From assembly GCF_943193205.1 (NCBI RefSeq), contig NZ_CALPDD010000014.1, positions 1-63,245 of the forward strand: a stretch of 63,245 nt of DNA. The letters run 5' to 3'. This document shows, in pieces, positions 61,527 through 63,245 of this stretch (the first letter of the stretch is position 1; each line of letters starts with the position of its first letter). Both the position numbers and the translations under genes were made by a program. This stretch comes from Alistipes muris (lineage in GTDB: Bacteria > Bacteroidota > Bacteroidia > Bacteroidales > Rikenellaceae). Below the pieces are notes generated by a model, which saw only the letters and a list, made by a program, of their open reading frames with translations, did no database searches and was not told the origin of the DNA.

Positions 61527-62768
61527 CTACTCGTATCGGCCGGACTTGAGCCGCTCGACCTCCTCGCGGGTGAGGAAACGCCATGCACCGCGCTTGAGGT
61601 TCTTCTTGGTGAGCCCGGCGTAGTAAACGCGGTCGAGCTTGGTGACGGTATAACCGAGGAACTCGAAGATACGGCGCACGATACGGTTGCGCCCCGAGTG
61701 GATTTCGATGCCGACCTCCTGCTTGTTCTCCTTGACGTAGGAAATCTCGTCGGCGAAAATCTCGCCGTCCTCCAACGTGACGCCCTCGGCGATGCGGTCC
61801 ATGTCGGCGCGCGTGAGGGGCTTGTCGAGCGTGACCTGGTAAATCTTCTTCTTACGGTAGGAAGGATGCGTGAGCTGCTTGGTCAAATCGCCGTCGTTGG
61901 TGAAAAGCAACAACCCGAGACTGTTCTTGTCGAGCCGCCCGACGGGATAGATACGCTCGGTGCAGGCCCCGGCGACCAAATCCATGACGAGCTTGCCGGC
62001 ATGGGGGTCGTCGAGCGAAGTGACATAACCCTTGGGCTTGTTGAGCACGAGGTAGACTTTCTTCTCGCCCTCGACGCGGCTGTCGTTGAAGCGGACCTCG
62101 TCGGAAGGCATGACCTTGGAACCCAACTCGGTGACGATCCGCCCGTTGACGGAGACGAGCCCGGCGGTGATGAAATCGTCGGCCTCGCGGCGCGAACAGA
62201 TGCCCGACTGCGCGAGGAAACGGTTCAAACGCATCTCGCCCGTCTGCTTGGCGGGGTCGTACTTGGGATAACTCCGCGGCTTGTCGTCCTGCTTACGGAA
62301 ACCGGGCTTATCCTTGCGGAACCCAGGCTTCTTGGGCCCGAACTTGCTGTCGGCTTTGTCGCCGAACTTCTTGAACCCGCCCTTGGCCCCGGGCTTTGCG
62401 CCGAAACGCTTGGGACCGCGCTCGCCGAAAGGCTTGCTGTCGGACTGCCCGTCGTATGCGGCCCCTGTCCGGCCTTTGGTCCCGAACCGGGGCTTGTCGG
62501 TCTCGGCCTGCGGGCGGCCGCCGCGGAAAGGCCTCTCGCCGCCGGAAGTGCGGCGGGGCTTCTCGTCGAACGCGGGACGGTTGTCGCGCGTGAAATTGGG
62601 ATTGTACGAAGCTCTCCGGGAACGGGGCTCCTGCTCCGAATCGGCAGCATCGCGCTGCAAACGCGGACGACGCTCGACGCGCTCGGCCGCATGGGCGGCA
62701 GTACGCGGGCGCCGGTCACGTCCGAAACGCGCGAGCACCTCCGTCGAGTCGTTTTTGTGATCTTTCAT
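61527..62768 (-). CDS. RluB/RsuA-family pseudouridine synthase with long disordered N-terminus
   Basis: The 413-residue protein has a basic, Gly/Arg/Pro/Lys-rich disordered tail of about 175 residues containing repeated KPGFRK-type motifs. After this comes an S4 RNA-binding domain (MRLNRFLAQSGICSRREADD) and the RsuA/RluB catalytic domain with VGRLDKNSLGLLLFTNDG, in which the aspartate is catalytic. It probably makes a pseudouridine in 23S rRNA, by analogy with RluB. The disordered tail is common in Bacteroidetes members. A perfect -7 box is at 62852-62859. Confidence 0.92.
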   Translation of the reverse strand: MKDHKNDSTEVLARFGRDRRPRTAAHAAERVERRPRLQRDAADSEQEPRSRRASYNPNFTRDNRPAFDEKPRRTSGGERPFRGGRPQAETDKPRFGTKGRTGAAYDGQSDSKPFGERGPKRFGAKPGAKGGFKKFGDKADSKFGPKKPGFRKDKPGFRKQDDKPRSYPKYDPAKQTGEMRLNRFLAQSGICSRREADDFITAGLVSVNGRIVTELGSKVMPSDEVRFNDSRVEGEKKVYLVLNKPKGYVTSLDDPHAGKLVMDLVAGACTERIYPVGRLDKNSLGLLLFTNDGDLTKQLTHPSYRKKKIYQVTLDKPLTRADMDRIAEGVTLEDGEIFADEISYVKENKQEVGIEIHSGRNRIVRRIFEFLGYTVTKLDRVYYAGLTKKNLKRGAWRFLTREEVERLKSGRYE

Positions 62769-62851
62769 ATTGGTCTAATTGTCTGCCGCGACGAACATGC
62801 AAACCTCGGCGACATGACCGGGCCGCACGCCTGCGAACAACTTGTGAAGTG

Positions 62852-62859
62852 CAAAGGTA
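62852..62859 (-). promoter_or_regulatory. -7 box TACCTTTG for the RluB-type gene
   Basis: The complement of 62852-62859 is a perfect TAnnTTTG; the leader would be about 75 bases. Confidence 0.6.
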
Positions 62860-63040
62860 ACAGAATTTTCCGGATTGGAGCGCACGGACCCTGCCAAACC
62901 GACCGGAAAACCGATAACTGCCATGTTCCGGTCGAAAAGAGAGAGGAATCCGAAAACGGAGAGAATGCGCCCCCAACCTCCATATGCGGAACAGGCAGGC
63001 CCCGGGAGCACCGGAATTTGGCATTGCCCGCGGCTTGCAC

Positions 63041-63048
63041 TATCTTTG
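63041..63048 (+). promoter_or_regulatory. -7 box TATCTTTG with 5 bases to an ATG
   Basis: A perfect TAnnTTTG; the ATG at 63054 follows closely, as for other leaderless-looking genes in the window. Confidence 0.5.
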
Positions 63049-63053
63049 CCGCG

Positions 63054-63245
63054 ATGAAACCGAAGATAACCGTTTTCGATAAGCTGAGAGCAAAGACGAA
63101 CTCGTTCGGGCTTTGCCGAGGCGAGAAAACCTGCATGAAGATGAACGTTTTCGATAAGCTGAGAGCAAAGACGAACTCGTTCGGGCTTTGCCGAGGCGAG
63201 AAAACCTGCATGAAGATGAACGTTTTCGATAAGCTGAGAGCAAAG
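63054..63245 (+). CDS. Partial ORF at the window edge, running through 75-bp repeats
   Basis: The frame opens at ATG 63054 (MKPKITV) and stays open through the repeats to the window end, 64 codons. Each 75-bp unit adds 25 residues of the same peptide (FDKLRAKTNSFGLCRGEKTC...). The promoter-like box upstream suggests a real gene start into which the repeat has expanded. Alternatively, the repeat is a non-coding intergenic element and the frame is accidental. Confidence 0.3.
   Translation, partial: MKPKITVFDKLRAKTNSFGLCRGEKTCMKMNVFDKLRAKTNSFGLCRGEKTCMKMNVFDKLRAK
63078..63245. repeat. 75-bp direct tandem repeat, 2.2 copies reaching the window end
   Basis: Identical 75-base units start at 63078 and 63153, with a third, partial copy from 63228 to the end. 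On the minus strand they contain the CTCAGCTTATCGAAAACG-type sequence seen in dispersed bacterial intergenic repeats. 75 is a multiple of three, so the copies keep the plus-strand frame open. Confidence 0.9.

Larger units (their letters stand above)
62769..63053. other. Intergenic region between the RluB-type gene and a repeat-containing ORF
   Basis: Apart from the minus-strand -7 box at 62852-62859 and the plus-strand -7 box at 63041-63048, I see no gene or RNA element here. Confidence 0.6.

Noticed and set aside
63078..63245. CRISPR array
   Set aside because: The 75-bp units are directly adjacent with no spacers, and there are no cas genes in the window.

Overview
The window looks like a chromosomal contig from a gut Bacteroidales, most likely Alistipes or another Rikenellaceae member. 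The DNA is GC-rich (roughly 60% by eye). Promoters carry the Bacteroidetes -7 box TAnnTTTG (mostly TACCTTTG or TATCTTTG), Shine-Dalgarno sequences are largely absent, and the gene content is that of an anaerobic, sodium-based, propionate-forming fermenter. The genus is an inference from gene content, not a phylogeny. No transposase, integrase, CRISPR array, rRNA or phage module was seen. Both ends of the window lie in tandem repeats (a 7-bp unit at the left, a 75-bp unit at the right), as expected of a contig broken at repeats.

Layout. 0-6 kb: Na+/solute symporter, YqeY, a BASS-type transporter, a low-GC coiled-coil lipoprotein gene interrupted by an in-frame TGA, a DMT-like protein, a HAD phosphatase and a YhiM-family membrane protein. 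6-11.8 kb: complete nqrABCDEF. 12-19 kb: TatD hydrolase, tcdA, a TlpA-type lipoprotein, gpmI, alaS. 19-28.4 kb: two M23 peptidases, a HAD phosphatase, and AddA- and AddB-like nuclease/helicase genes on opposite strands, with a DUF2807 gene in the addB operon. 28.4-31.3 kb: tsf, rpsB, rpsI, rplM. 31.4-37.8 kb: the methylmalonyl-CoA block (epimerase, Na+-pumping decarboxylase subunits, and divergently MeaB). 38-42.7 kb: a TRIC channel, a sirtuin, then a steroid 5-alpha-reductase / Old-Yellow-Enzyme / SDR trio that could be a bile-acid or steroid reduction cluster. 42.8-44.7 kb: two tRNA-Pro genes and an rSAM/lipoprotein system with a tiny extra ORF. 44.8-50.4 kb: cold-shock protein, PPi-type phosphofructokinase, thioredoxin-fold lipoprotein, rubrerythrin, YtxH and holin-like proteins, a SLOG protein, an unknown membrane protein. 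50.5-54.2 kb: etfB-etfA-acyl-CoA dehydrogenase. 54.3-63 kb: purA, clostripain-like peptidase with a DUF4919 partner, dapA, ligA, a small acidic protein, a decayed gene, and an RluB-like pseudouridine synthase.

How the genes fit together: Na+-NQR and the Na+-translocating methylmalonyl-CoA decarboxylase both export Na+ during fumarate/succinate-to-propionate metabolism. The Na+ gradient can drive the SSS and BASS carriers at the left end. MeaB protects the B12-dependent methylmalonyl-CoA mutase, which is not in the window.

The most interesting unexplained signal is a short palindrome, TAAAWCGWTTTA (best copy GTTAAAACGTTTTAAC). It occurs nine times here, in two clusters (12.5-14.2 kb and 43.2-53.3 kb), both between genes and inside conserved coding regions where it is spelled with AT-rich codons unlike the surrounding GC-rich sequence. 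That suggests selection on the DNA itself, for example by a nucleoid or chromosome-organisation protein. Other leads are the rSAM/lipoprotein operon with its tiny third ORF, the steroid reductase cluster, a set of apparently leaderless promoters, and dispersed intergenic repeats that mostly share one orientation.
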